From assembly GCA_018241445.1 (NCBI GenBank), contig JAFEDT010000012.1, forward strand, positions 1 through 64,000: 64,000 bases of DNA, written 5' to 3'. The notes beneath the pieces are model-generated. The model was not told the origin of the DNA and did not search any database. It saw nothing but the letters and a program-made list of their open reading frames with translations. This document shows, one piece after another, positions 14,444 to 23,044 of the stretch (positions are counted from its first letter, which is position 1; the number at the start of each line of letters is the position of its first letter). Position numbers and translations under genes: made by a program. The stretch is from Pseudomonadota bacterium (GTDB taxonomy: Bacteria > Pseudomonadota > Gammaproteobacteria > Steroidobacterales > Steroidobacteraceae).

Positions 14444-17400
14444 ATGAAACACCACATACTTGCGATCGTCATTGGCGCCCTGCCCGCCTTGGCCTGGGGC
14501 CAGGCCGCGCAGATCACCATCCAGGACGACTTCACCCAGGGTCACGCCCAGAACAACTGGGTCACCTACGACGGTGCCTGTCTGACCGCCGGAGACGGGA
14601 CCGGCACCATTCCCGAGTGCACCACCGATCCGTACTACAAGGGACAGACCCAGGTGGGCGGACTGACCGGGCTGCTGCCGGATCCCGTGGGCCAGGGTGC
14701 GCTGCGGCTCACCAACGGTCCCACCATGGCCGGGGGCAAGTGCACCAGCGGGTTCAACTGCGGGTTCCTGCAGGCCGGCGGTATCGTCTCCAACTATACG
14801 TTCAACGCCGGAACCGGGGTGAACGTCATTTTCAAGACCGTCACTTACCGGGGCAACAGCGGCGGCGCGGCCGGAGACGGGGCCGACGGCATGAGTTTCT
14901 TCCTGACGGATGCCTCCAATCCCTATGACATGGGCGCCTTCGGCGGCAGCCTGGGCTACACCTGCTCCAACACCAACAACGATGCGGCACTGCACCTCGA
15001 CGGCACTCCGCGACAGTACGATGGACTGCGCAAGGCTTACCTGGGACTGGGAATCGATGAATACGGAAACTTCCTGAACCAGGGAGACAACACCGCCACG
15101 GGCTACGGTTACGTGCCCGGGCGCATCGGCCTGCGCGGCGCCGGCAGTGTCAACTGGTACTCACTCAGTCACGACGCGGCTACCGCCGCGTATTACCCCG
15201 GCACCCTCACTTTGGCGCAACAGGCCAGTGCGGTACGGGCGACCTGCAGGACCGGGCACATCCAGGACTACCGCATTCCGGCGGCGCCGGTTGACACAGG
15301 CATCAGTATCCCCGACTACGCGCCCATCAATTTTGGCTCGGCTCCGGTGGCCTACAAGGTCCTGCCGGGCGGCAGCCCCATCGCAAACGAGTCGGCGGGC
15401 ACCCGCGGGCAGGCCGTACCGATTGCCTACCAGCTCAAGATCACCCAGGACGGCCTGCTGAGCTTCTCCTACAGTTACAACGGTGGCACCTACCAGCCGG
15501 TGCTCACCAAGCAGAACATCACGGCCGGCAACGGGCCGCTGCCGGCGGTGCTGCGCTTCGGCTTCGCCGGATCGACCGGTGGCAGCACCAATATCCACGA
15601 GATCCTGTGCTTCCAGGCGAGCCCTGCGGACCTGGCGGCGACCTCGGTCGGGGTGAACGAGAAGGAGGCCACCAAGATCGCCAGCGGCACCCAGGCCTTC
15701 CTGGCCTTCTACTATCCCACCAACTGGACCGGCCGCCTGACCGCGAACGACCTGCTGTTCAACGCGGCCACCAACCAGGTCACCGTGAATACGACCGCCA
15801 ACTGGGATGCGTCCTGCAATCTCACTGGCGTGCCGGCCACCCAGACCTGCCCGACCACCGGCGGCGGCCCGGTGGCAGCGCAGGGGCCGGCCCAGCGCAC
15901 CATGCTCACCTGGAACCCGGTGGCACGCAGCGGTGCCGCGCTGCAGTGGGGCAAGCTCGATGCCGCCACGCAGCAGGCGACCCTGGACCTGGGCGACGGC
16001 GTGGCCTACCCGGTGGCCACCTATCCGGGGTACACGGCGGACGCGCGCATCAAGTACCTGCGTGGCGACACGTCCAACGAGGTCAGGAGTGTCGCCGGCG
16101 TGACCACCGGCTTCTTCCGGGCCCGCGACAGCATCCTGGGCGACATCGTGGATTCGAGTCCTACCTGGGTGGGTCCGCCCATCAACCCCTACACACTGCA
16201 GTGGAACGATCGTCTTTACCCGGGCGCCCCCGGCTCGTACCCCGAGAACGCCAATACCTATACGGCGTTCACCACCGCCTACCAGACCCGTACCAACGTG
16301 GTCTACACCGGCGCCAACGATGGCCTGCTGCATGGCTTCCGCGCCGGATCGTACGACGTGAACAACCAGTATTCCTCCGTCAACAACGACGGCAAGGAAG
16401 TGCTGGCGTTCATGCCGAACACGGTCCTGCAGGCCATCCACCAGTACAGCGCGGTCGATCCCAACGCGGCAACTCAGGACTACTCGAACACGCAGTACGC
16501 CCACAACTTCTACGTCGACGCCACCCCGGCCACCGACGACCTGTACTACAGCAATGCGTGGCACACCTGGCTGGTCGGGGGCCTTGGGCCCGGTGGCAAG
16601 GCCATCTACGCGCTGGATGTGACCAACCCCAATACCTTCAGTGAGAATTCGCCGACGACGGTAATCGGTGAGTGGACCGGGGCCACCGGCACGACCGCCG
16701 CTACCGCCGGCAACTTCACCTGCGCCAACGACGTCAACTGCAGCCAGAGCCTCGGCTATACCTACGGTATCCCGGTGATCCGCCGCCTGCACAATGGACA
16801 GTGGGCGGTGATCTTCGGCAACGGCTACGGCAGCGTGCGTGGCGATGCCGGCATCTTCGTCATGCTGGTCAGCGGCGGCCCGCCGACCTTCTACTACTTC
16901 ACCGCGACACCCGCCTGCACGTCGGCCGCGCCCTGCACCGGCGCCAATGCCAACGGTATCGCCTCACCGGCCCCGGCGGACCTGGACGGCGATCACATCA
17001 CGGACTTTGTCTACGGGGGCGATCTGCAGGGCAACGTGTGGCGCTTCGACCTGACGTCCAAGAGCCCGGCGGGCTGGTCGGCCGGCGCGACCGCGCTGTT
17101 CAGCGATCCGGCGAAGAATCCGATCACCACCAAGCTGCAGATCGTGGCCGCGCCGATGACAACCGGCTCGGCGCGCATCCTGGTGGCCTTCGGTACCGGG
17201 CGCAAGATCCCACTGACCAACACCGCGCCCCAGTCCTACGTCTCCGGCACCCACAATATCTACGGCATCTGGGACTGGAACATGTCGAGCTGGAACGGCA
17301 AGGCCGGCCAGCAGATGCTCTACAGCAGTCTTGCGGCCCTGCCGGGCGGCAGCAAGCTGCAGCAGCAGACGATGAGCGTGAATGCCGTCAGCGGTGCGCT

Positions 17401-17908
17401 GGATGCCACCAGCAAGTCGGTGTGCTGGGCGGATCAGGCCGCCTGTGCCGCCACGCCCCAATACGGCTGGTACCTGCCGCTCACGGCGAGCGCCGGCAGC
17501 AACGAGCAGGTGGTGTTCAACCCGCTGGTGTACAACGGCGCCCTCATCCTCAACACCACGGTCCCGGCCAACAACAAGCTGACCAGCTGCAAGACCCTGG
17601 CCGACACCGGCAACACCATCGCCATTTCGGTGAGCACTGGCGGCGCCCTCTCCGGCTTCTTCCCGCTGGTCGTCAGCGACACCAACGCGATCGGCGGCCA
17701 GACCAACGGCTCGGGCAGCCCGTTCATCGTGCTGGCGGGCAACCAGGCGCAGATCCTGACCCAGACCATCGGCAACGTGCCCGTGGGCGTCAACGGCAGC
17801 AATCCGCAGGGACCGTTCGCCTGCAAGCCAGGCCAGCCGATCTGCTCCGCCACGGCGCAGAAGCAGACCCTGGTCGGCAAGCGCCTCACCTGGATCGAGA
17901 GGCGCTGA
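14444..17908 (+). CDS. pilY1: PilY1-type pilus tip adhesin with lectin-like N-terminus
   Basis: This 1154-residue secreted protein has a signal peptide (about 1-20, HILAIVIGALPALAWGQA). Residues of about 25-400 resemble an L-type (legume-like) lectin: DGADGMSFFLTD, GGSLGYT and AYLGLGIDEYGNF. The C-terminal half is the PilY1 beta-propeller (from about 560), with NVVYTGANDGLLHGFRAG and a calcium-loop-like DLDGDHITD at about 846-854 followed by GGDLQGNVWRFDL. PilY1 sits at the pilus tip and is needed for pilus extension and surface sensing; calcium binding regulates retraction in Pseudomonas. The usual von Willebrand A domain is not seen; the lectin-like domain is in its place. The ATG at 14444 is chosen because it gives the signal peptide. 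Confidence 0.9.
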   Translation: MKHHILAIVIGALPALAWGQAAQITIQDDFTQGHAQNNWVTYDGACLTAGDGTGTIPECTTDPYYKGQTQVGGLTGLLPDPVGQGALRLTNGPTMAGGKCTSGFNCGFLQAGGIVSNYTFNAGTGVNVIFKTVTYRGNSGGAAGDGADGMSFFLTDASNPYDMGAFGGSLGYTCSNTNNDAALHLDGTPRQYDGLRKAYLGLGIDEYGNFLNQGDNTATGYGYVPGRIGLRGAGSVNWYSLSHDAATAAYYPGTLTLAQQASAVRATCRTGHIQDYRIPAAPVDTGISIPDYAPINFGSAPVAYKVLPGGSPIANESAGTRGQAVPIAYQLKITQDGLLSFSYSYNGGTYQPVLTKQNITAGNGPLPAVLRFGFAGSTGGSTNIHEILCFQASPADLAATSVGVNEKEATKIASGTQAFLAFYYPTNWTGRLTANDLLFNAATNQVTVNTTANWDASCNLTGVPATQTCPTTGGGPVAAQGPAQRTMLTWNPVARSGAALQWGKLDAATQQATLDLGDGVAYPVATYPGYTADARIKYLRGDTSNEVRSVAGVTTGFFRARDSILGDIVDSSPTWVGPPINPYTLQWNDRLYPGAPGSYPENANTYTAFTTAYQTRTNVVYTGANDGLLHGFRAGSYDVNNQYSSVNNDGKEVLAFMPNTVLQAIHQYSAVDPNAATQDYSNTQYAHNFYVDATPATDDLYYSNAWHTWLVGGLGPGGKAIYALDVTNPNTFSENSPTTVIGEWTGATGTTAATAGNFTCANDVNCSQSLGYTYGIPVIRRLHNGQWAVIFGNGYGSVRGDAGIFVMLVSGGPPTFYYFTATPACTSAAPCTGANANGIASPAPADLDGDHITDFVYGGDLQGNVWRFDLTSKSPAGWSAGATALFSDPAKNPITTKLQIVAAPMTTGSARILVAFGTGRKIPLTNTAPQSYVSGTHNIYGIWDWNMSSWNGKAGQQMLYSSLAALPGGSKLQQQTMSVNAVSGALDATSKSVCWADQAACAATPQYGWYLPLTASAGSNEQVVFNPLVYNGALILNTTVPANNKLTSCKTLADTGNTIAISVSTGGALSGFFPLVVSDTNAIGGQTNGSGSPFIVLAGNQAQILTQTIGNVPVGVNGSNPQGPFACKPGQPICSATAQKQTLVGKRLTWIERR

Positions 17909-17910
17909 TC

Positions 17911-18393
17911 ATGAAATACCCCAGGGTCACCCACGCTTCACGGCCGCGCCCGACGGCCAAGCGACAGGCCGGCTTCACGCTGGTCGAGCTGATGATCGTC
18001 GTGGTCATCGCCTCGATCCTGCTGGGAATCGCCGTGCCCGCGTACCAGCGCTACTCCATGAAGGCGCGGCGCACGGAAGCGCGCACTGCCCTGCTGGACC
18101 TGGCGGCCCGCGAAGAGCGCTACTTCAGCACCAACAACACCTATACGCAAACTGCCGCCCAGCTCGGCTATTCAGGTGCTTTCCCGCAGAACGTCGGCAG
18201 CGGGTATTACAGCGTGTCCATCGGTCCAGGCGCGGCGCCACTGACGATCGGCAACAGCTATGTGATCACGGCGACCGCGGTTGCCCCCCAGACAGGGGAT
18301 ACGAGTTGCATCACCTTCACGGTCGATCAGACGGGCCTGCAGTCTTCGGCGGACGCCGGTGGCGCTAATACGGCTGGCACGTGCTGGCAGTAA
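17911..18393 (+). CDS. pilE: type IV minor pilin PilE
   Basis: This 160-residue prepilin has the leader ...KRQAG|FTLVELMIVVVIASILLGI, then the PilE-like segment AVPAYQRYSMKARRTEARTALLDLA and REERYFSTNNTYT. The final Cys pair (DTSCITF ... AGTCWQ) fits the disulfide loop of pilins. It begins 2 nt after pilY1. The family is called minor pilin PilE in Pseudomonas; it should be processed by PilD and join the pilus priming complex. The pilY2 gene present in some operons is absent. Confidence 0.87.
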   Translation: MKYPRVTHASRPRPTAKRQAGFTLVELMIVVVIASILLGIAVPAYQRYSMKARRTEARTALLDLAAREERYFSTNNTYTQTAAQLGYSGAFPQNVGSGYYSVSIGPGAAPLTIGNSYVITATAVAPQTGDTSCITFTVDQTGLQSSADAGGANTAGTCWQ

Positions 18394-18402
18394 GAGTGTG
18401 CC

Positions 18403-18756
18403 ATGTCGATGCGCCGCAGATTTGGAATGTCGGCCGCCACGCTACCCATCCTGGCGGCGATGATTCCCGCGGTCGCCCTGGCTGACGGGTATTTTCGCTG
18501 CGGACAATCGCTGATCACCTCAGAGACGTCTGTAACCGAGCTGGTGCGAAAGTGCGGTGCTCCAGCCTCAAAGGATGTCTCGACGGAGGACGTGCGAGTA
18601 GCCGTCAACGGACCCTGGCACTCCGGGACCGAGAAAATAGGCGCGACCCGCGTGGAAAAGTGGCACTACCTGCACACCGACCGCATCGACGGCATGGTGG
18701 TGACCGTCGTGGACGGGAAAATCCTCGGCATTGAAAGCGCGGCGGCGACCCCTTGA
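18403..18756 (+). CDS. DUF2845 domain protein, secreted
   Basis: This 117-residue protein has a signal peptide (about 1-27, ending AVALA) and a DUF2845 domain with FRCGQSLITSETSVTELVRKCG near its start; the two cysteines could pair. The function of this small periplasmic domain is not known. It starts 10 nt after pilE and may be expressed from the pilin operon, although relatives occur in other contexts. Confidence 0.75.
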   Translation: MSMRRRFGMSAATLPILAAMIPAVALADGYFRCGQSLITSETSVTELVRKCGAPASKDVSTEDVRVAVNGPWHSGTEKIGATRVEKWHYLHTDRIDGMVVTVVDGKILGIESAAATP

Positions 18757-19079
18757 ACAGAAGGTGCGCCGCCCACGACTGAAGTCCGCCTGTCGCTTTC
18801 CTTGATATTCGCCTCTAATACATCCACTTAGACAACTATTCTCACTTGAAACATTAGTACAGGCGACCCCGTACCTCCGCCCGGCCCTCTTTACGCGCGC
18901 GCTATTGCATAGCCTAGACTCTGCGCTATATTCACGTCCTAGCCGCTTGAGCGCGCTTGAATTCCGGCAAGGACCGGCAGAACAAGACTCAACGGCGCCT
19001 GATCCCGACTCCGCCCTCCGGCTGCCCGCTGCCACGCGGCCCCCGAAAGGCTCAGCCGCCCGGCGCCACCGAGGCAACG
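18757..19079. other. 323-nt intergenic region
   Basis: No gene is supported here. The first half includes a comparatively AT-rich stretch (about 18797-18866). A good promoter candidate lies at 18905-18932. In-frame ATGs at 18957 and elsewhere upstream of 19080 give extensions with Pro/Arg-rich low-quality sequence and are not used. Confidence 0.6.
18905..18932 (+). promoter_or_regulatory. sigma-70-like promoter for the 152-residue hypothetical gene
   Basis: TTGCAT (18905-18910), a 16-nt spacer and TATATT (18927-18932) give 4/6 and 5/6 matches to consensus. It would produce a leader of about 140 nt before the ATG at 19080. Confidence 0.5.
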
Positions 19080-19538
19080 ATGAGCAGCACGACGTGGGAA
19101 CACCTGGAGGGCGCCGCTGTTTCGCTGGCGCGCTGCGGGGCGATAAAGGACCGTCTCATCGAAGCCTACCGCGAGCATCTCTCCCGGGTCGATCCGGGGC
19201 AGTTGTCCGAGGCGCTGCGTGGGGAGCTGCAGTACTGCCGGGATACCCTGACTCGCGAATCGCCGCTGCGCGGCGAGGACGCGGTACGCGCGACGGTGCG
19301 CAAGATGTCGAACGAGCAGGCCGAGGAGCTGGCCTGCGGCATGGTGCGTCTGTTCGGCGCCGCGCTGCGCGAGGGCGCCCGTGCGCCGCTGGGTGAGGCG
19401 CCCGCGGAACTGCAGCTGAGCGAGGTGGTGATCGGCACCGTGGGCAGCGCGCTGCGGCCGAAGCTGGTCAGGAACGCATCGCCCGCGATTCCAGCGCCGA
19501 TTCCTCGCGTAATCGAGCGCTACGCCGCCGAAGGCTGA
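19080..19538 (+). CDS. hypothetical protein
   Basis: This 152-residue, mainly helical protein (WEHLEGAAVSLARCGAIKDRLIEAYREHL...) contains no domain I can name, no signal peptide and no membrane segment. The start at 19080 has GAGG just upstream; the longer ATG at 18957 would add a Pro/Arg-rich extension that does not look like coding sequence. It converges with the TIR-like gene (the two stops are adjacent). Base composition is as in the neighbours. Function unknown. Confidence 0.6.
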   Translation: MSSTTWEHLEGAAVSLARCGAIKDRLIEAYREHLSRVDPGQLSEALRGELQYCRDTLTRESPLRGEDAVRATVRKMSNEQAEELACGMVRLFGAALREGARAPLGEAPAELQLSEVVIGTVGSALRPKLVRNASPAIPAPIPRVIERYAAEG

Positions 19539-19991
19539 TCAATCGAGTTTGAACTCGATCGTATCCCAGCGTGTCGTTTCCTCGTGCCGCGCCTGGCGCC
19601 TGATAGCATCCACCAGCGCCCTCTCGTCCCAGTCGACCACCTCGTCAGCCAGGTCCACTATCGCCTTGGGCACGACACCGCGCCCCCCGAAGGGCTTCAG
19701 CAGGATCACTGAGCGCTGGCTGGCCTTGGCATACAGCAGCTCGAAGGTCAGCAGGTCCGAGTGTCCCTGCTCCATGCCTGCCAGTGCGATCACCGCCTCC
19801 ACCGGCAGGATCTGTTTTCGCAGACTCTCGCGCTCGGCCTCGCGGTCGCCCGCGGGCCGGCGGTCGGGCGTGCTGTAGTTGCGGTAGAAGAAGTTGCGCG
19901 CACTCTCCAGGTACTCGAACACGCGCAGGTAGTCGTCACTGGCTTCCCAGGCGTGGGTGACGAAGATGCGGATCGGGTTCGCCTGCGACAT
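19539..19991 (-). CDS. ThsB/TIR-like domain protein
   Basis: This 150-residue protein has the MTH538/ThsB TIR-like fold signature: RIFVTHAWEASDDYLRVFEY (strand A and first helix), FFYRNYSTP, RKQILPVEAVIALAGM, FELLYAKASQRSVILLKP and a final VVDWDERALVDAIR. In Thoeris defence, ThsB proteins sense phage and make a cyclic ADP-ribose signal for ThsA. No ThsA is seen within the window, so a stand-alone role is possible. The start at Met of MSQANPIRIF is used; upstream ATGs add a basic tail unlike the family and would overlap the divergent gene. It is divergent from the EEP-family hydrolase (122 nt apart). Confidence 0.72.
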   Translation of the reverse strand: MSQANPIRIFVTHAWEASDDYLRVFEYLESARNFFYRNYSTPDRRPAGDREAERESLRKQILPVEAVIALAGMEQGHSDLLTFELLYAKASQRSVILLKPFGGRGVVPKAIVDLADEVVDWDERALVDAIRRQARHEETTRWDTIEFKLD

Positions 19992-20112
19992 GCGCGCAGT
20001 CTGGCACAAGGCGGCGGCAGACGAAATGCTTGCCCGGACCGGCACTGGCGGCGGCACCCCGTGCGCGCGCCGCACCTGCGGCATACGGGGTTTGGCGGGC
20101 AAAGCGGCTAGA

Positions 20113-20859
20113 ATGGGTCCGGTGCGCCTGCTCGTGTACAACATCCGCTACGCCACCGGGACCGGCCCGGCATTTCATCTGCCGCTCCCCGGCGCGGGTT
20201 ATCTGCGCAGCAACCGCAAGGTGCTGCGCGGCATCACGGAATTCATCCGTGCGCAGGAACCGGACGTGGTGGGCCTGGTGGAGGTGGACACCGGCTCCAT
20301 CCGCACCGGCATGGTCAACCAGGCGGAGTACATCGCGCGGCAGCTCGGCCACTATTCCACCTACCAGACCAAGTACGGCGCCGATTCGCTCAACCAGTTC
20401 ATGCCAATCGTGCGCAAGCAGGGCAACGCCTTCCTGTCCTCGCCCAGCGTGCACGGCGAGCGCTTCCATTACTTCGATACAGGCATCAAGCGGCTGATCA
20501 TCGAACTGGAGCTGTCGGACGTGTGCGTGTTCCTGGTGCACCTGTCGCTGAAGTTCCGTCAGCGCCAGTATCAACTGCGCTCGCTGCACGACCTGATCCT
20601 GCAGTCCACCAAGCCGGTGATCGTCGCAGGAGACTTCAACACCTTCTGGGGCACGCACGAGATCTACCTGTTCATGCGTGCCGCCGGCCTGCGCAGCGCC
20701 AACGCGGCGGGCGTGCCGTCCTTCCCGGCGAGGCTGCCGCGTATCGAGCTGGACTTCATCCTGGTGAGCGCGGGCATCCAGGTACGCGACTTCCGCGTGC
20801 CGGACGTGCGCTTCTCCGATCACCGCCCGCTGATCTGTGACTTTGAACTGGCCGCCTGA
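20113..20859 (+). CDS. endonuclease/exonuclease/phosphatase (EEP) family hydrolase
   Basis: This 248-residue protein has the EEP fold: LLVYNIRYATG (Asn), DVVGLVEVDTG (metal-binding Glu), FLVHLSLKFRQRQYQ, VIVAGDFNTFWG (D-x-N), IELDFILVS and FSDHRPLICDF (final D-H pair). All metal and catalytic motifs are present, so it should be an active metal-dependent phosphoesterase; the substrate (DNA, phospholipid or nucleotide) cannot be told. There is no signal peptide with this start. A GTG 9 nt downstream is an alternative start. Confidence 0.85.
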   Translation: MGPVRLLVYNIRYATGTGPAFHLPLPGAGYLRSNRKVLRGITEFIRAQEPDVVGLVEVDTGSIRTGMVNQAEYIARQLGHYSTYQTKYGADSLNQFMPIVRKQGNAFLSSPSVHGERFHYFDTGIKRLIIELELSDVCVFLVHLSLKFRQRQYQLRSLHDLILQSTKPVIVAGDFNTFWGTHEIYLFMRAAGLRSANAAGVPSFPARLPRIELDFILVSAGIQVRDFRVPDVRFSDHRPLICDFELAA

Positions 20860-20880
20860 GACGGCCTGGAGAGGCTGAGC

Positions 20881-22914
20881 ATGAGCGACACTACCGGGAA
20901 CTCCTGGCAGTCGGAGCGTGACGCCGACGGCATTCTCTGGCTCACCTTTGACAAGCCCGGCACCTCGGCCAACGTGCTCTCGAGCGTCGTGCTGGCGCAA
21001 CTGGATGCCCTGCTGGCGCCGCTGGCAGCGCAACCGCCGCGTGGCGTGGCGCTGATCTCGGCCAAGGCCAGCGGCTTCGCCGCCGGCGCGGACATCAAGG
21101 AGTTCACCTCCCTCACCGACGAAGCCAGCGGCTATGCACTGATCCGCGGCGGCCAGCAGGTGCTGGACCGACTGGAATCCCTGCCCTGCCCCACGGTCGC
21201 CGCGATACACGGCTTTGCCCTGGGGGGCGGGCTGGAACTGGCGCTCGCCTGCCGTTACCGCGTGGCGGCCGGTGATGAACGCCTGTCGCTCGGGCTACCG
21301 GAGGTGCAGCTCGGCATCCATCCGGGTTTCGGCGGCACGGTGCGCAGCGTACGGCTCGCCGGTGTGCGCACGGCCATGCAGATGATGCTCACCGGCAAGC
21401 CGCTGCGGGCCCAGGCCGCCCTCGCCGCCGGATTGGTGGACCGGCTGGTGCCTGCTGACCAACTGCGCGCCGCAGCGCGCGAACTGGTGCTTGCGCCCCC
21501 CGCGCCGCGCCGCGCGCCGCTGGCGCAGCGGCTGTTGAGCAGCGCCCCTTTTCGGCCACTGGTGCGCCGCTCGCTGATCGCACAGGTGGCGCGGCGTGCA
21601 CCGCGTGAACATTACCCGGCGCCCTACGCGATGATCGACCTGTGGTCGCGCTACGGTGCTCACGGTCCGCGGGCCTTCGAGGCCGAAGCGCGCTCGATCG
21701 CGCACCTGTTCACGACGGCAACCGCGCGCAACCTGGTGCGGGTCTTCCTGCTGCAGGACCGCCTAAAGAGCGGCGGCGGCAAGGCGGCGGCCGCGGTGCA
21801 CAACGTGCACGTGGTCGGCGCAGGGGTCATGGGCGGGGACATCGCCGCCTGGGCCGCCTTGCGCGGCTTCAATGTAACCCTGCAGGACCGCGCGGCTGAG
21901 TACGTCCAGCCCGCGCTGCAACGCGCCGCGGAGCTGTTCGACAAGCGCCTGAAGGATCCGGCGAAGAATGCCGCGGCGCGCGCGCGCCTCAAGCCCGACG
22001 TCGAGGGCGCGGGCGTCCCGGCTGCCGACCTGGTCATCGAGGCGATCTTCGAGAACCTGGAAGCCAAGCAGGCGCTGTACGCCACCCTGGAAGCGCGCAT
22101 GAAGCCCGGGGCGCTGCTGGCGACCAACACCTCCAGCATCATGCTCGAGCCACTGGCGGCGCGCCTCGCGCAACCCGCGCGCCTGGTCGGACTGCATTTC
22201 TTCAACCCGGTGGCGCAGATGCCGCTGGTGGAGATCGTGCACGCCGCGGGCACCGACCCAGCAGCCGTGCAGCTCGCCAGCGCCTTCGCTCGTCGCCTGG
22301 ACAAGCTGCCGCTGCCGTGCCGCAGTGCGCCGGGTTTCATCGTCAATCGCGTCCTGACGCCCTACCTGTACGAGGCGATGCTGGCCGCGCAGGAGGGCGT
22401 GCCGCTGGCAGCAATCGATCGCAGCGCGACCGCTTTTGGAATGCCGATGGGACCGATCGAACTGGTCGACGTGGTCGGCCTGGACGTGGCCTCGCATGTC
22501 GGGGAGATCATCGCCGCCGAACTCGGGCGGCCGGTGGTGCAGATTGCCCGTCTCAGTGAGCTGCTGGCGGCGCGCCAGCTCGGCCGCAAGAGCGGCCAGG
22601 GCTTCTACCCCTGGCAGGACGGCAAGGCGGTGAAGCCGCCGGCCGGCGCCGCCGCGCCGGCCGACCTCATCGACCGCCTGATGCTGGTGATGGTCAATGA
22701 ATGTGTCGCGTGCCTGCGCGAAGGCGTGGCCACGGACGCCGACCTCATCGATGCCGCCGTGATCTTCGGCAGTGGTTTCGCGCCGTTTCGCGGCGGGCCG
22801 CTGAGCTACGCGCGCAGCCGCGGCGTGCCGGCCCTGCAGGCACGCCTGGCGCAGCTGGCGGCCACCTACGGTGAGCGCTTCCGGCCCGATCCGGGCTGGT
22901 CGCAGTTCACCTGA
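20881..22914 (+). CDS. fadJ: bifunctional enoyl-CoA hydratase / 3-hydroxyacyl-CoA dehydrogenase
   Basis: This 677-residue FadB/FadJ-type enzyme performs the second and third steps of beta-oxidation. The N-terminal crotonase domain (about 1-190) has FAAGADIKEF (oxyanion hole), GGGLELALACRYR (Glu near 119) and LPEVQLGIHPGFGG (Glu141). The dehydrogenase domain follows, with VVGAGVMGGDIAAW near 310 (NAD-binding GxGxxG), NTSSI and HFFNPVAQMPLVEIV (catalytic His), then two C-terminal dehydrogenase helices with GFIVNRVLTPY. It lies 21 nt after the EEP gene with a GGAGAGG ribosome site. No thiolase is adjacent, so the complex partner is elsewhere. FadJ versus FadB cannot be decided without comparison. 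Confidence 0.88.
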   Translation: MSDTTGNSWQSERDADGILWLTFDKPGTSANVLSSVVLAQLDALLAPLAAQPPRGVALISAKASGFAAGADIKEFTSLTDEASGYALIRGGQQVLDRLESLPCPTVAAIHGFALGGGLELALACRYRVAAGDERLSLGLPEVQLGIHPGFGGTVRSVRLAGVRTAMQMMLTGKPLRAQAALAAGLVDRLVPADQLRAAARELVLAPPAPRRAPLAQRLLSSAPFRPLVRRSLIAQVARRAPREHYPAPYAMIDLWSRYGAHGPRAFEAEARSIAHLFTTATARNLVRVFLLQDRLKSGGGKAAAAVHNVHVVGAGVMGGDIAAWAALRGFNVTLQDRAAEYVQPALQRAAELFDKRLKDPAKNAAARARLKPDVEGAGVPAADLVIEAIFENLEAKQALYATLEARMKPGALLATNTSSIMLEPLAARLAQPARLVGLHFFNPVAQMPLVEIVHAAGTDPAAVQLASAFARRLDKLPLPCRSAPGFIVNRVLTPYLYEAMLAAQEGVPLAAIDRSATAFGMPMGPIELVDVVGLDVASHVGEIIAAELGRPVVQIARLSELLAARQLGRKSGQGFYPWQDGKAVKPPAGAAAPADLIDRLMLVMVNECVACLREGVATDADLIDAAVIFGSGFAPFRGGPLSYARSRGVPALQARLAQLAATYGERFRPDPGWSQFT

Positions 22915-23044
22915 AGGCACACGCTGCGGGGCCGGCCGCTTGCCCCGGCGGCCTGTGCGATAAGCGCGCAACCGGCAAACAGTGACGCACGTCCGGTGCC
23001 GGAAAGTCGCTGTGTTAACATCACGCGACAACCGGCTCAGCAGC

